Made by a program: the position numbers and the translations under genes. Positions 25,066 through 33,223 of a stretch of 64,000 bases of DNA are shown piece by piece; within the stretch, counting starts at the first letter, position 1, and every line of letters starts with the position of its first letter. The stretch spans positions 4,836,001-4,900,000 of the forward strand of contig NZ_CP150302.1 in assembly GCF_038051945.1 (NCBI RefSeq), in the 5' to 3' direction. This DNA comes from Paenibacillus sp. FSL H3-0469. GTDB lineage: Bacteria; Bacillota; Bacilli; Paenibacillales; Paenibacillaceae. The notes beneath the pieces are model-generated. The model saw only the letters and a program-made list of their open reading frames with translations. It ran no database searches and was not told the DNA's origin.

Positions 25066-25686
25066 CTAGGTTTCGGACCGGTAGGTTTTGCCGAGCTGGT
25101 GACCCAGACCAAAATAATGGCGGAAATTGTAGATGAGCGGACTCCATTTCAGAGGGTCGATATGATTGTCATTCAAGATAATATCCTGATGGGCATGTAC
25201 ATGAACAGCTTGTGCCTCAATAATTGCAAAACCAGGCGAATGATCAGGTATCCGAATATGTTGGATGCTTGCTTCAATTTGTAACGGACACTCCATAATT
25301 CGTGAAGGCTTAACTGTTTTGGACGCCACGGGTGTGAGTCCGCTGGCAGCATACTTATCCTTTTGATAGGAGTAGCCATGTTGTTGCTTGTAATCAGGGA
25401 CTGGATTCTTGCCCGTATAGGGAGCAAGCTGCTCCACATTCTCCCACAGAGATGGGCCGGGGATGTTAATGACGCATTCGGGGAGCCGTTCCAGGTTCTC
25501 GATGGCTTTTCCCCCAAGACCAACCCCTAGTACTATACAGTCTCCCAAGGCCCAGGAGGATGAAATAGGACTGATATTTACAGTTTCATCCTCATTCAAG
25601 GTGTTCAGTAAGATGACAGGAGTTCCATAATATAAAATCTTGGGTTGTATCGTTTCAGTGTTCAGCATTTGCTTCATAGGGTCCAT
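25066..25686 (-). CDS. Flavin reductase family protein
   Basis: A 206-residue protein of the FMN-binding split-barrel fold. Visible features are PKILYYGTPVILLNTLNEDETVNISPISSSWALGDCIVLGVG (the first strands and the Ser-rich FMN-phosphate segment), NLERLPECVINIPG, and VKPSRIMECPLQIEASI with a later conserved FAIIEAQAVHVH strand. It would reduce flavin with NAD(P)H or act as a flavoprotein of unknown substrate. GGAGGAG lies about 8 bases before the ATG at 25686. It is divergent from the ArsR-type gene, 95 bp apart, a layout that fits a local regulator controlling it. Confidence 0.88.
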   Translation of the reverse strand: MDPMKQMLNTETIQPKILYYGTPVILLNTLNEDETVNISPISSSWALGDCIVLGVGLGGKAIENLERLPECVINIPGPSLWENVEQLAPYTGKNPVPDYKQQHGYSYQKDKYAASGLTPVASKTVKPSRIMECPLQIEASIQHIRIPDHSPGFAIIEAQAVHVHAHQDIILNDNHIDPLKWSPLIYNFRHYFGLGHQLGKTYRSET

Positions 25687-25742
25687 TGTATTTCTCCTCC
25701 ACTTTTGTAGATCCTACTTCAGTGTATAATATAAATAATTCA

Positions 25743-25758
25743 ATACTCATCGAAGTAT
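25743..25758. promoter_or_regulatory. Possible ArsR-type operator
   Basis: ATACT and AGTAT form an inverted pair separated by 6 bp, between the divergent flavin reductase and ArsR genes, about 24 bp before the regulator start. A TATAAT lies just upstream at 25725-25730. Confidence 0.35.
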
Positions 25759-25781
25759 GGAATGCAAAAAGGAGGGTTAGG

Positions 25782-26471
25782 ATGCAGGCAAATCCGAATG
25801 TTGCTATAATCGCAGCTCTAGTGAGTGAAGCTTCCCGGGCGGCAATCTTAACCGTTTTACTGGATGGAAGATTCCATTCGGCGAGCGAGTTAGCCTATAT
25901 GGCCAGAATCAAGCCTCAAACGGCAAGCTTTCATTTGGCAAAATTGATCGATGCTAACGTAGTCGCCGTTGAGAAACAAGGGAGGCATCGTTACTTTGCG
26001 ATTCGGAACCTGGAGGTGGCGCGGGTGATGGAATCCTTATTGTCTATTGCTCCGCCTGTTACAGTTAAATCTTTACGGCAATCCTCACAGGACAAGGCGT
26101 TGCGTTATGCCAGAACATGTTATGATCATCTCGCCGGGAATGTGGGGGTGCAACTAACTCATGCATTGCTAAGCGGCGGTATTTTACTTGAAGAAGAGGA
26201 CAGGTATACGGTGACGGAGCATGGTGAGAAGTTTTTTGCCGACTTTGGCGTTGATTTGAATGAAGCTGCAACGAAACGCCGTCTATTCTCCCATCAATGC
26301 CTGGATTGGAGCGAACGCCGCCATCACCTGGCCGGAGCCCTGGGAAATGCCCTTTTGGAGAGAGTCTTGGAGCTGGACTGGGTGCGGCGGCTGCCGGATA
26401 CACGTGCGGTACAAGTCACCGATGAGGGGAAAGCGGGTTTTGAAAAGGTATTCTCGTTGGATTTGAATTAG
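25782..26471 (+). CDS. ArsR family transcriptional regulator with C-terminal effector domain
   Basis: A 229-residue protein. The N-terminal winged helix (IAALVSEASRAAILTVLLDGRFHSASELAYMARIKPQTASFHLAKLIDANVVAVEKQGRHRYFAI) is ArsR/SmtB-like with the recognition helix at PQTASFHLAKL. There is no CxC metal site in helix 3, so it does not look like a classic metal sensor. The larger C-terminal half (about 95-229) is helical with a second winged-helix-like stretch (GILLEEEDRYTVTEHGEKFF) and may sense a ligand. AAGGAGGG sits 7-8 bases before the ATG at 25782. It is likely the regulator of the divergent flavin reductase. Confidence 0.88.
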   Translation: MQANPNVAIIAALVSEASRAAILTVLLDGRFHSASELAYMARIKPQTASFHLAKLIDANVVAVEKQGRHRYFAIRNLEVARVMESLLSIAPPVTVKSLRQSSQDKALRYARTCYDHLAGNVGVQLTHALLSGGILLEEEDRYTVTEHGEKFFADFGVDLNEAATKRRLFSHQCLDWSERRHHLAGALGNALLERVLELDWVRRLPDTRAVQVTDEGKAGFEKVFSLDLN

Positions 26472-26486
26472 CTGCAAGGAATGAAG

Positions 26487-26930
26487 CTACCACTCCATGA
26501 AATTCTCTTCAATCAGCGCAGCGAACGATTCGGCAATCACCTCATAATCTCCATTATCGTGGTCGATGAGCAGCACCCGGCCTTCAGGGTCAAGCAGGAT
26601 CGGATTGCCAGAGCCGTCCATGGAGAAGACTGCACTTCGCGCGAGCAGCCCGCTCATAAGGGTATCCCTGTAATCCTCGCGGAAGGACAACGTTAACTCG
26701 GTCACACTCTCCCGCCCGATGGAGGAACCGTTGCTGAAGGCGTGTACGGATAGTCCGGCATAGGCGCCCCCAAAGCTTCGGATGAATTGAACATAATCCT
26801 GATCCAGCGACAGACCCAGTTGCTTCTCTGCCTCAGCAATCTGCTCCTCGGTTGCCGGTATGCCGAGCAGACTCTGATTCCCCTCTTTTGTCAAAAAAAG
26901 CTGCAAGCGTTCCATTAGCGCATCATTCAT
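26487..26930 (-). CDS. SMI1/KNR4 (SUKH) family protein, orphan immunity-like
   Basis: A 147-residue SUKH-fold protein: LLGIPATEEQIAEAEKQLGLSLDQDYVQFIRSFGGAYAGLSVHAF is the family signature (helix, then Y-x-x-F-x-x-x-x-G), followed by RVLLIDHDNGDYEVIAESFAALIEENF. In contact-dependent and polymorphic toxin systems SUKH proteins neutralise nuclease toxins; SUKH proteins also occur without toxins. No toxin, WXG or secretion gene is beside it here, so the role is uncertain. GGAGG precedes the ATG. It converges on the ArsR gene, with only 15 bp between their stops. Confidence 0.88.
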   Translation of the reverse strand: MNDALMERLQLFLTKEGNQSLLGIPATEEQIAEAEKQLGLSLDQDYVQFIRSFGGAYAGLSVHAFSNGSSIGRESVTELTLSFREDYRDTLMSGLLARSAVFSMDGSGNPILLDPEGRVLLIDHDNGDYEVIAESFAALIEENFMEW

Positions 26931-26969
26931 AGCTATTCCTCCATTTCTAAGAATATCTATTCATCATAA

Positions 26970-27010
26970 CAAGAGAGGCACCCGAGTCAATAGCCCGGGT
27001 GCCTCTCTTG
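26970..27010 (-). terminator. Hairpin downstream of the small exported protein gene
   Basis: CAAGAGAGGCACCCG and its complement CGGGTGCCTCTCTTG pair perfectly around a 10-11-base loop. It lies between 26930 and the stop at 27039 and probably terminates the minus-strand gene ending at 27039. There is no clear U-run. Confidence 0.7.
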
Positions 27011-27038
27011 TGGATATTCGCTATGTCAGATGCTTCAC

Positions 27039-27449
27039 TCACCCAAACGAAGTTTCGACACTCTGCGCGACAATCTCCCTAAGCTCAGCCTTCTGTGCGT
27101 TGAACTGCTGCGGGGTGATGCTGCCGCTGGCGAGTCTGGCTTCGAGCTGCTGGGTCAGCTGCTTGACCTGCAGGTTAATGACCTGGGTCACGTTGCCGCC
27201 ATTCTCTTCTGCGATGTTACGCAGGGACTTGCCGTCATACAAGGCGTCGTATAGCTCTTCGTCAGAGGTCGGGTTCAGGTTCAGGGCATCCAGCAGCTCA
27301 TCGGTATCGGCCACATCAGAGGTGGACCATTTGGCTACAGGAAGGGTATGTAAAGCCGGCTTGCCCCAGGCCGTTCCTCCGAACGACATGGCTACGATCA
27401 TTGTTCCTACAATCATTACACGCTTAATATTCATATGTTTTATATTCAT
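27039..27449 (-). CDS. Small exported protein of unknown function
   Basis: A 136-residue protein that I do not recognise. A Sec-type signal (KRVMIVGTMIVAMSFGGTAWG) is followed by a mature part predicted helical: DVADTDELLDALNLNPTSDEELYDALYDGKSLRNIAEENGGN, then VTQVINLQVKQLTQQLEARLASGSITPQQFNAQKAELREIV. The second half has the pattern of a short tandem helical domain. The ATG at 27449 is preferred, with AGAGGA about 9-10 bases upstream; the longer frame to 27488 is hydrophilic. It is divergent from the response regulator gene, so the two may share a 238-bp promoter region. Confidence 0.7.
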   Translation of the reverse strand: MNIKHMNIKRVMIVGTMIVAMSFGGTAWGKPALHTLPVAKWSTSDVADTDELLDALNLNPTSDEELYDALYDGKSLRNIAEENGGNVTQVINLQVKQLTQQLEARLASGSITPQQFNAQKAELREIVAQSVETSFG

Positions 27450-27687
27450 GTGTATAATCCTCTTTTCGTGGTTGGTTATATCGTTCAAGGTTCATCATTT
27501 AAGGCAGCTAGTGAACTTCATCTAAATACAGTTTACCCAACAATACTGAAATGAAGCTTAAGTCTTCTTAAAGATAACCTAAACTTTGCTTGTCTCTGCC
27601 GGTTCCTTGCTCCGGCTTCTTCATCTGCGTTATTCTTGAAGGACATTACCCGAACTGAACAAGCGAGAGCGGAAGGATGGGCCGTCT

Positions 27688-28380
27688 ATGAAAAAAATAC
27701 TGGTAGTCGATGACGAACCGGCCATTGTGAGTGCGATAGCCTACGCGCTGCGGCGTGAAGGCTATGAGGTCGATACTGCCGGTGACGGGGAGGAAGCGCT
27801 AAGCAAGGCGAATACCTTCCGTCCAAATGTGCTGGTGCTGGATGTAATGATGCCGAAGCTGAGCGGTTATGATGTCTGCCGCAAGCTGGAAGACCGGGAT
27901 GATATTGGAATTATCCTGCTGACTGTCAAGAATGATATTGTCGATAAAATTGTCGGTCTGGAGCTGGGTGCAGACGATTATATGACCAAGCCCTTCGAGA
28001 TCCGCGAGCTGCTGGCCCGGGTGAAGGCACTGCTGCGCCGGCTGGAGAAGAATACGGTTGAGGTCCGAAGTGAGCTGATCGAATACGGCCTCTTGCAGGT
28101 TCACCCGGACCGGCGTAGCGCCGAGCTTGGCGGGGAGCCGCTGGAGCTGACCCCGAAGGAATTCGATCTGCTGCATCTGCTGCTCTCGCACCCGCAGCGG
28201 GTGTATATGCGCGAGGAGCTGCTGGAGCAGGTCTGGGATATGGACTATGCCGGGGGAACGCGCACCGTAGATATTCATATCCAGCGGCTGCGCAAAAAGC
28301 TGGGCGAGCCCTACCAGAATATCCTGCAAACCGTCTACGGTGTAGGCTATAAGGCAGTGCCTGCGGGGAGCTACTCATGA
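27688..28380 (+). CDS. OmpR/PhoB family response regulator
   Basis: A 230-residue regulator. The receiver domain (KKILVVDDEP acidic pair, phospho-acceptor Asp52 in VLVLDVMMPKLSG, Lys in DYMTKPF at the end of the active site) is followed by an OmpR-type winged helix from about 128: LELTPKEFDLLHLLLSHPQRVYMREELLEQVW and GTRTVDIHIQRLRKKLG. It is the cytosolic output of the two-component system made with the next gene, whose start overlaps its stop by 4 bp (ATGA). CTTAAG/CTTCTTAAAG motifs at 27557-27574 upstream may be its own binding site. Confidence 0.95.
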   Translation: MKKILVVDDEPAIVSAIAYALRREGYEVDTAGDGEEALSKANTFRPNVLVLDVMMPKLSGYDVCRKLEDRDDIGIILLTVKNDIVDKIVGLELGADDYMTKPFEIRELLARVKALLRRLEKNTVEVRSELIEYGLLQVHPDRRSAELGGEPLELTPKEFDLLHLLLSHPQRVYMREELLEQVWDMDYAGGTRTVDIHIQRLRKKLGEPYQNILQTVYGVGYKAVPAGSYS

Positions 28381-29849
28381 GAATCAGCATTAAGCTGAAG
28401 TTCAGCCTGTTCCTGGCGGCGCTGCTGATTCTGGCCGTCGGCGTGCTGAGCTACTTCGTCCTGCGCGGCGTGGAGCGCAATGAGCAGGGCCAGACGGAGC
28501 GCAGTCTGGCCCAGCATGTCAACACGGTCAATCTGCGCGTGAAGCAGACGTATTATACAGGCGCGCGCCTTACGCCGCAGGTCTTCATGCACCAGCGCGG
28601 CAAGGCGCTGGCTGCCGAGCTGGCCGGATTCACCGGCCTGGAGGTGACCCTGTACGACAGCCAGGGACAGCAGGCGGGCACCTCGGCGCAAGGCGAGTCT
28701 GGGACGGGTCCGGGCAAGCCGGATCTCAGCACAGCGCTGGACTACGCGCTGAATAACAAGGTCGCCTACCAGAGTGAAGGCGACAAGCTGTTCTACCTGG
28801 CCCCGCTGCAGGGACCGGAGGGACAGATGGGCGTGGTGCAGCTGCAGTATTCCCTGGAGGGCGCCCGCAGCTTCCAGCAGACACTGCTCAATCTGTTCCT
28901 GACGACAGGCGGCGCCGTGCTGGTGTTCAGCTTCATCCTCGGGTATCTGTATTTCAACCGTGCGGCTGCCTCCATCGGGCGGCTGAAGAAGGCAGCGGAG
29001 GATATCCGCGGGGCCAACTATATCACGGCTCCGCCGGTGAGGCGCAAGGATGAGCTGGGGGAGCTGGCCGAGGGCATTTATTTCATGAGCCGGGAGATTG
29101 AGCGCAGCATTGCCGCCAAGGATGAAGAACGGCACAAGCTGCAGCTGGCTGTGGAGAAGCTTCAGGCGCTGGAGCAGCAGCAGAAGCAGTACATCGGGAA
29201 CATCAGCCATGAATTCAAGACGCCGCTGACCTCGATTAAGGCGTATGTCGACCTGCTGAATATGTATGACGATGACCCCAAGCTGCTGCATGATGCCAAG
29301 CTGAGTATTGCCAAGGAAACAGAGCGGCTGTACGAGATGGTGGAGAAGGTGCTGCAATTGACGGCGCTGGAGAGGTATGATTTTGAATCCCAGGCAGAGC
29401 TGCTAGAGGTTGAGAGTACGCTGCGCGATATCTGCGGACGGATGAAAGGCAAGGCGGAGCGCTACGGCCTCACAGTCACGCTTGACGCCCAGCCCGCGCA
29501 TATCTGGATTGACCGGGAGAGCTTCATGCATATCTTCATCAATCTGCTGGACAATGCAATCAAATATAATGTCCCTCAGGGGAGTATCCATCTGCACAGC
29601 GAGGTCAGGGATCAGCGGGTGTGGATTACTGTACGGGATTCCGGCATCGGCATTCCGGAGGCGTCGCGGGAGAAGATCTTCGAAGCGTTCTATACGGTCA
29701 ATCGTGACCGTTCCAGAGCCTCGGGCGGCACAGGGCTTGGCCTCTCGCTGGTCCGTAATCTGGTGGAGAAGCAGGGCGGAACCATTATCTTGCTGGAAGG
29801 CTCAGGCGAAGGGGCGGCGTTTGAGCTGTCTTTTCCGCTGGTGACCTGA
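28377..29849 (+). CDS. Membrane sensor histidine kinase
   Basis: A 490-residue protein. An N-terminal membrane segment (LKFSLFLAALLILAVGVLSYFVLRGV), an extracytoplasmic loop of about 160 residues, a second span (LLNLFLTTGGAVLVFSFILGYLYF), then HAMP-like linker, a HisKA domain with the phospho-acceptor His278 in NISHEFKTPLTSI, and an HATPase domain (N box NLLDNAIKYN, G1 DSGIGIP, and GTGLGLSLVRNLVEKQGG). It autophosphorylates and passes the phosphate to the receiver domain encoded just upstream. Its 5' end overlaps the regulator gene by 4 bp. The signal is unknown. Confidence 0.95.
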   Translation: MRISIKLKFSLFLAALLILAVGVLSYFVLRGVERNEQGQTERSLAQHVNTVNLRVKQTYYTGARLTPQVFMHQRGKALAAELAGFTGLEVTLYDSQGQQAGTSAQGESGTGPGKPDLSTALDYALNNKVAYQSEGDKLFYLAPLQGPEGQMGVVQLQYSLEGARSFQQTLLNLFLTTGGAVLVFSFILGYLYFNRAAASIGRLKKAAEDIRGANYITAPPVRRKDELGELAEGIYFMSREIERSIAAKDEERHKLQLAVEKLQALEQQQKQYIGNISHEFKTPLTSIKAYVDLLNMYDDDPKLLHDAKLSIAKETERLYEMVEKVLQLTALERYDFESQAELLEVESTLRDICGRMKGKAERYGLTVTLDAQPAHIWIDRESFMHIFINLLDNAIKYNVPQGSIHLHSEVRDQRVWITVRDSGIGIPEASREKIFEAFYTVNRDRSRASGGTGLGLSLVRNLVEKQGGTIILLEGSGEGAAFELSFPLVT

Positions 29850-29952
29850 AGGGTTAATGTTTACAAGTTGGATATAGTTGAGATGCGGTTTGGAAATAAG
29901 CGTCCGGTATGCTGAAGAGGCAACATGAGCGATGAGCTGGAGGGAAGCCTGA

Positions 29953-31074
29953 ATGAATCATATGAGCCATAGAGCCTGGGGCAAAATCTGGAGCATTCTG
30001 CTCTGCGGAGCTGTTCTGCTGTCGGTTACTGCCTGTAGTACTGAGAACACAGATACACGTGAGGTTGTAGAGAAGGCGGGCCGCAAAATTACAGTCCTCG
30101 ACAATATCAGCGAACCGGTCTATACAAAGCTGAAGCTTGAGGGCATACAGAAGGTGGAGGGGGTGCGGGGGACGGATTTTGCCGGTGAGGATGTAATGGT
30201 AGTGACCAAGGAGAACCGCAGTCTCCCCTCGCAGGTGATTGAAGGACAGGAACGGTATCCGCTGAATCTCTATCTGCATACCCTGTCCACAGGTGAGGAA
30301 GCTCCGCTGCAGGTTGGAGAGCTGAATTATGGCGCGCCGCAAATCTCCCCGGACAAGACGCATGTCTTCTTCAAGGAGCTGTCCGAGATGACTGGGATCG
30401 GATACATTATGGACCTGGCTGGCGGCGCTCCGGTGAAGGTTAGCGAGACGGAGTTTCAGATCGAGGAAGGGAAATGGGCGGATGACGCGCATGTGATTTT
30501 TCCCGATATGGAGGGCAATATTCTACGCTCAGATCTAACCGGCAAGCAGGAGACGATCTTGAAGACGGGTATTCCTTATGTGCATGAGGTAGTTCAGACC
30601 GGCAGCCGGATTCTCTATGTTACAGGTGAAGACAGCCAGCTAAGCGCCTATGACACAGTGACGAAGCAGACTAAGGTGCTGCTAAAGAATGTGATCTGGG
30701 CCGTTCCCTCCCCTGACGGAAGTATGCTGGCGATTGTTGAGCGTACCGGACGCGGAGAGATGACGTTGAAGCTCTGTGACAGCGAGGGCAATGAGCAGTC
30801 TAAGCTAGTTTCGGGGCAGCAGATCTTCGGCACCAGCTGGTCGCCGGACGGCAAGCTGCTGGCTTATGCAGTCACGGCGTCTGGTTCAACGGATGACCAG
30901 CAGGACCTGTTCATTACCGAGGTGGAGACCGGAGAGCAGACGCCTGTGCTGAATGATTTTCATCTGTCTGATCCTCTCCACTGGAGTCCATCCGGTAAGA
31001 AGCTGCTGGCCACAGCCACAGTGTTGAAGGATAATATCTATCAGTTTCTGACCTATGTGGTCAGCCTGTCGTAA
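29953..31074 (+). CDS. Beta-propeller lipoprotein linked to the two-component system
   Basis: A 373-residue lipoprotein: signal WGKIWSILLCGAVLLSVTAC with the lipid-modified Cys, then a TolB/WD-like propeller of repeating beta strands, e.g. SWSPDGKLLAYAV, AVPSPDGSMLAIV and LHWSPSGKKLLAT (the S-P-x-G-x-x-L pattern). It would sit on the outer membrane face and could be a binding partner or sensor for the adjacent kinase. GGAGGGAAG precedes the ATG by about 6 bases. It follows the kinase gene by 103 bp on the same strand. Confidence 0.8.
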   Translation: MNHMSHRAWGKIWSILLCGAVLLSVTACSTENTDTREVVEKAGRKITVLDNISEPVYTKLKLEGIQKVEGVRGTDFAGEDVMVVTKENRSLPSQVIEGQERYPLNLYLHTLSTGEEAPLQVGELNYGAPQISPDKTHVFFKELSEMTGIGYIMDLAGGAPVKVSETEFQIEEGKWADDAHVIFPDMEGNILRSDLTGKQETILKTGIPYVHEVVQTGSRILYVTGEDSQLSAYDTVTKQTKVLLKNVIWAVPSPDGSMLAIVERTGRGEMTLKLCDSEGNEQSKLVSGQQIFGTSWSPDGKLLAYAVTASGSTDDQQDLFITEVETGEQTPVLNDFHLSDPLHWSPSGKKLLATATVLKDNIYQFLTYVVSLS

Positions 31075-31088
31075 CGCTTTTATACGCC

Positions 31089-31148
31089 AAAAGCAAAAGG
31101 CTGCCCGGGATCAGCCGCGTGACGGCTACCCGGACAGCCTTGCTTTTT
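31089..31148. terminator. Bidirectional terminator between convergent genes
   Basis: An extended stem of AAAAGCAA with GGCTG/CAGCC and CCGGG/CCCGG pairs, ending TTGCTTTTT. It separates the lipoprotein gene from the DUF4179 gene. Confidence 0.85.
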
Positions 31149-31184
31149 AGATGATGAACAGCATGAAGCGGGAGAACTAATACA

Positions 31185-32333
31185 CTAAGGCTGGAGGGTG
31201 ATCGTGGTCTCCAGATTCTTCAGATAAGTCCGTTTGCCCAGATTCCCGCGTCCCGGCAGAATGTTGCCGTTACTGTCTTTTTTCTGCCCCGCAATGGTGA
31301 AGTCATCGCTCTTAACGGTCAGCGTATACGGCTTGATGGTAATGGTCTTAGGTGTGTTAGCAAAAGGAGGATACAGCTCATTCAGATAGTATTCTGTCTC
31401 CGGTTTGCTGTCGTAAAATCCGTATCTATTCGGGTCAATAGAATTGCCCTGGTCGTCTACAAGCTCATAGTACATCATGCTGGCATGAAATTCGCCGGAC
31501 TGCTCTGCGGATTGCGGCACCTCACCCTGACTGTTCAGAACCAGACGGGTGGATACCGGAGTGACCTTTAATTGCTCGACAGTATAGCTGAAGGCACCCT
31601 CTGTTTTGGTGATGTTCGGGGTAACCGTGAGGGCGGTATCCATGATTTTTACAGGTGCAGTGAATGTGAAGGTCTCATTCATTTGCTTGACCTTAGCCTC
31701 TACCGTCAGGGTGAATTCATTCGGCAGATTCAAATCGCCCGACAGCTCGGCAAGATAAGCATGATCCTGATAAGGAATATCGCCGAAGGCTCCTGAAGTG
31801 AACTTAATCTGCTGCCCGTCAGCCAAGACGGCCGGTGGCTCAATCAACTGCCCTATAGATTCGCCCGAGAAATCTAATCCGCCCTCATGCTCAAGCTGGA
31901 AGCTGAGCCGTGTGCCGTCATAGAGCAGATCGGTCAGCTTGAGTGTAACTCCGTTATGGGTTACGCTGAGACCCGGCTGTGACAACATCCCCTGACTTTT
32001 TGCAAGCTCAAGCGACTGCGGAGTGGTTCCCTGATAGAGAATGCCGATCCCCGGAATTTTCTTAAGCGTATCTGCCATTGCCGGTGACACGAAGCCTGCG
32101 CCCAGAATGCCTGCCCCTAGAACCCCGGCGATGGTGGCGGCGATAGCTGTTTTTTTGAAAATCCCCGGTCTGGCCTTCGATCCTCTTGATCTTGTTATGC
32201 TGCTCATTTCTTCCTCTCCAATCTTATTCATAATGATCGTGCTTAACTCCGCTCTTGGCTTAACGGATTCCCGAATATGTTGTTCAATAGCCTTCATCTC
32301 ACGATGTCTTGTTCGCTCCCGATATTGATCCAT
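31185..32333 (-). CDS. DUF4179 membrane-anchored anti-sigma-like protein
   Basis: A 382-residue protein. A short cytosolic N-terminus (QYRERTRHREMKAIEQHIRESVKPRAELSTIIMNKI, an anti-sigma-like helical region) leads to one membrane span (FKKTAIAATIAGVLGAGILGAGFVSPAMADTL), then an extracytoplasmic domain of DUF4179 type with IPGIGILYQG and repeated beta strands. The gene is downstream of an ECF sigma factor and overlaps it by 35 bp, the classic sigma/anti-sigma layout, so it probably holds the sigma factor at the membrane until an envelope signal. The start at 32333 follows AAGGAG by about 9 bases; the longer frame has no site. Confidence 0.85.
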   Translation of the reverse strand: MDQYRERTRHREMKAIEQHIRESVKPRAELSTIIMNKIGEEEMSSITRSRGSKARPGIFKKTAIAATIAGVLGAGILGAGFVSPAMADTLKKIPGIGILYQGTTPQSLELAKSQGMLSQPGLSVTHNGVTLKLTDLLYDGTRLSFQLEHEGGLDFSGESIGQLIEPPAVLADGQQIKFTSGAFGDIPYQDHAYLAELSGDLNLPNEFTLTVEAKVKQMNETFTFTAPVKIMDTALTVTPNITKTEGAFSYTVEQLKVTPVSTRLVLNSQGEVPQSAEQSGEFHASMMYYELVDDQGNSIDPNRYGFYDSKPETEYYLNELYPPFANTPKTITIKPYTLTVKSDDFTIAGQKKDSNGNILPGRGNLGKRTYLKNLETTITLQP

Positions 32334-32892
32334 GCTTCCTCGCTCCTTTTTGGGCGGCACGCTCCAGCAGTTTTTTGCGCAGCCGTTCGTATTTTTTGCG
32401 GATGGTTGTCGCCTTGATTCCCATAATTTCGCTGATCTCCTCGAAGGTGTACTGCTCTACGGCCTTCAGCAGCAGGATGTGGCGCTCCTCTGTGGTCAGA
32501 CAGGCCATTAGCTCGGAGGTTACCGATTCACTTGACGGGATTTGCTCCTGCCGCTGCTGCTCCTTGTAATGCTCTACTAATCTAAGCCAACGGCTTTGTT
32601 TTTTCTTCAAATTGATTAAATGGTGGTAAGCCATTTTGTACAGCCAGGCTGAGAAGGAAGTGCTGCTGCCATAGCGGTGGAGGTTCGCATAGGCGCGGAT
32701 GAAGATTTCCTGAACGGCATCTTCTGTTTCGGTATGGTCTTTGAGAATATAGAAGCAATAGGTATAAATCTGGCGTTGAAACCGTTTAATGATGATCTCA
32801 TATGACTGCTTATCTCCAGCCTTCACAGCCTCTACAGCCTGCTCGATCATTAAGCTTCGTTCGTCCGCTTCCCCGGGGACGGTTAATTGCAC
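32299..32892 (-). CDS. ECF-type RNA polymerase sigma factor
   Basis: A 197-residue sigma factor. Region 2: VKAGDKQSYEIIIKRFQRQIYTYCFYILKDHTETEDAVQEIFIRAYANLHRY (the D-A-x-Q-E-x-F motif), then YKMAYHHLINLKKKQSRW; region 4: LTTEERHILLLKAVEQYTFEEISEIMGIKATTIRKKYERLRKKLLERA. It directs RNA polymerase to its own regulon. The start is GTG at 32892, with AAAGGAGG about 8 bases upstream. It is co-transcribed with and overlaps the DUF4179 anti-sigma candidate. A possible autoregulatory promoter (TGTCACAATCC ... TATATAGG) lies just upstream on the minus strand. Confidence 0.93.
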   Translation of the reverse strand: MQLTVPGEADERSLMIEQAVEAVKAGDKQSYEIIIKRFQRQIYTYCFYILKDHTETEDAVQEIFIRAYANLHRYGSSTSFSAWLYKMAYHHLINLKKKQSRWLRLVEHYKEQQRQEQIPSSESVTSELMACLTTEERHILLLKAVEQYTFEEISEIMGIKATTIRKKYERLRKKLLERAAQKGARKHGSISGANKTS

Positions 32893-33018
32893 TTACCTCA
32901 CCTCCTTTGGTTGGATACCTATATAACAATCGGAATGCCGCGGATTGTGACACAATCTTATACATAAGGGAATTGTGGCTATTAGCCGGTTAGCCGGTCC
33001 ACACTTGTTTTTATAATT

Positions 33019-33035
33019 CATACTTGACAGGTATG
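33019..33035. promoter_or_regulatory. Candidate MarR operator
   Basis: CATAC-N7-GTATG: a 17-bp palindrome whose inner bases also match apart from three positions. It covers the -35 box of the promoter for the MarR/arylsulfotransferase/sulfonate operon. A half-site CATACCTG occurs again at about 33110. Confidence 0.6.
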
Positions 33036-33053
33036 TTTAAGGGGGTATATGAT
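33024..33053 (+). promoter_or_regulatory. Sigma-A promoter of the sulfur operon
   Basis: TTGACA (33024-33029), an 18-bp spacer, and TATGAT (33048-33053). The ~170-base leader after it contains a nested hairpin: GGCTCCC (33143-33149) with GGGGGCC (33178-33184), and TTCCC/GGGAA inside (33157-33171). No S-box or other sulfur riboswitch motif was recognised in the leader. Confidence 0.65.
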
Positions 33054-33223
33054 AACAGCAATCATTCACCGCTAATTAAATGAACAGTGAAAGAATCGTT
33101 GTCAACATCATACCTGAGATTTGAGCTGATTGGACCACCAAAGGCTCCCGCTACAGTTCCCGAACAGGGAATGGACCGGGGGCCTATTTGCGTCCCGTGG
33201 ATGAATAGCAGAGGAGAGAGGGC

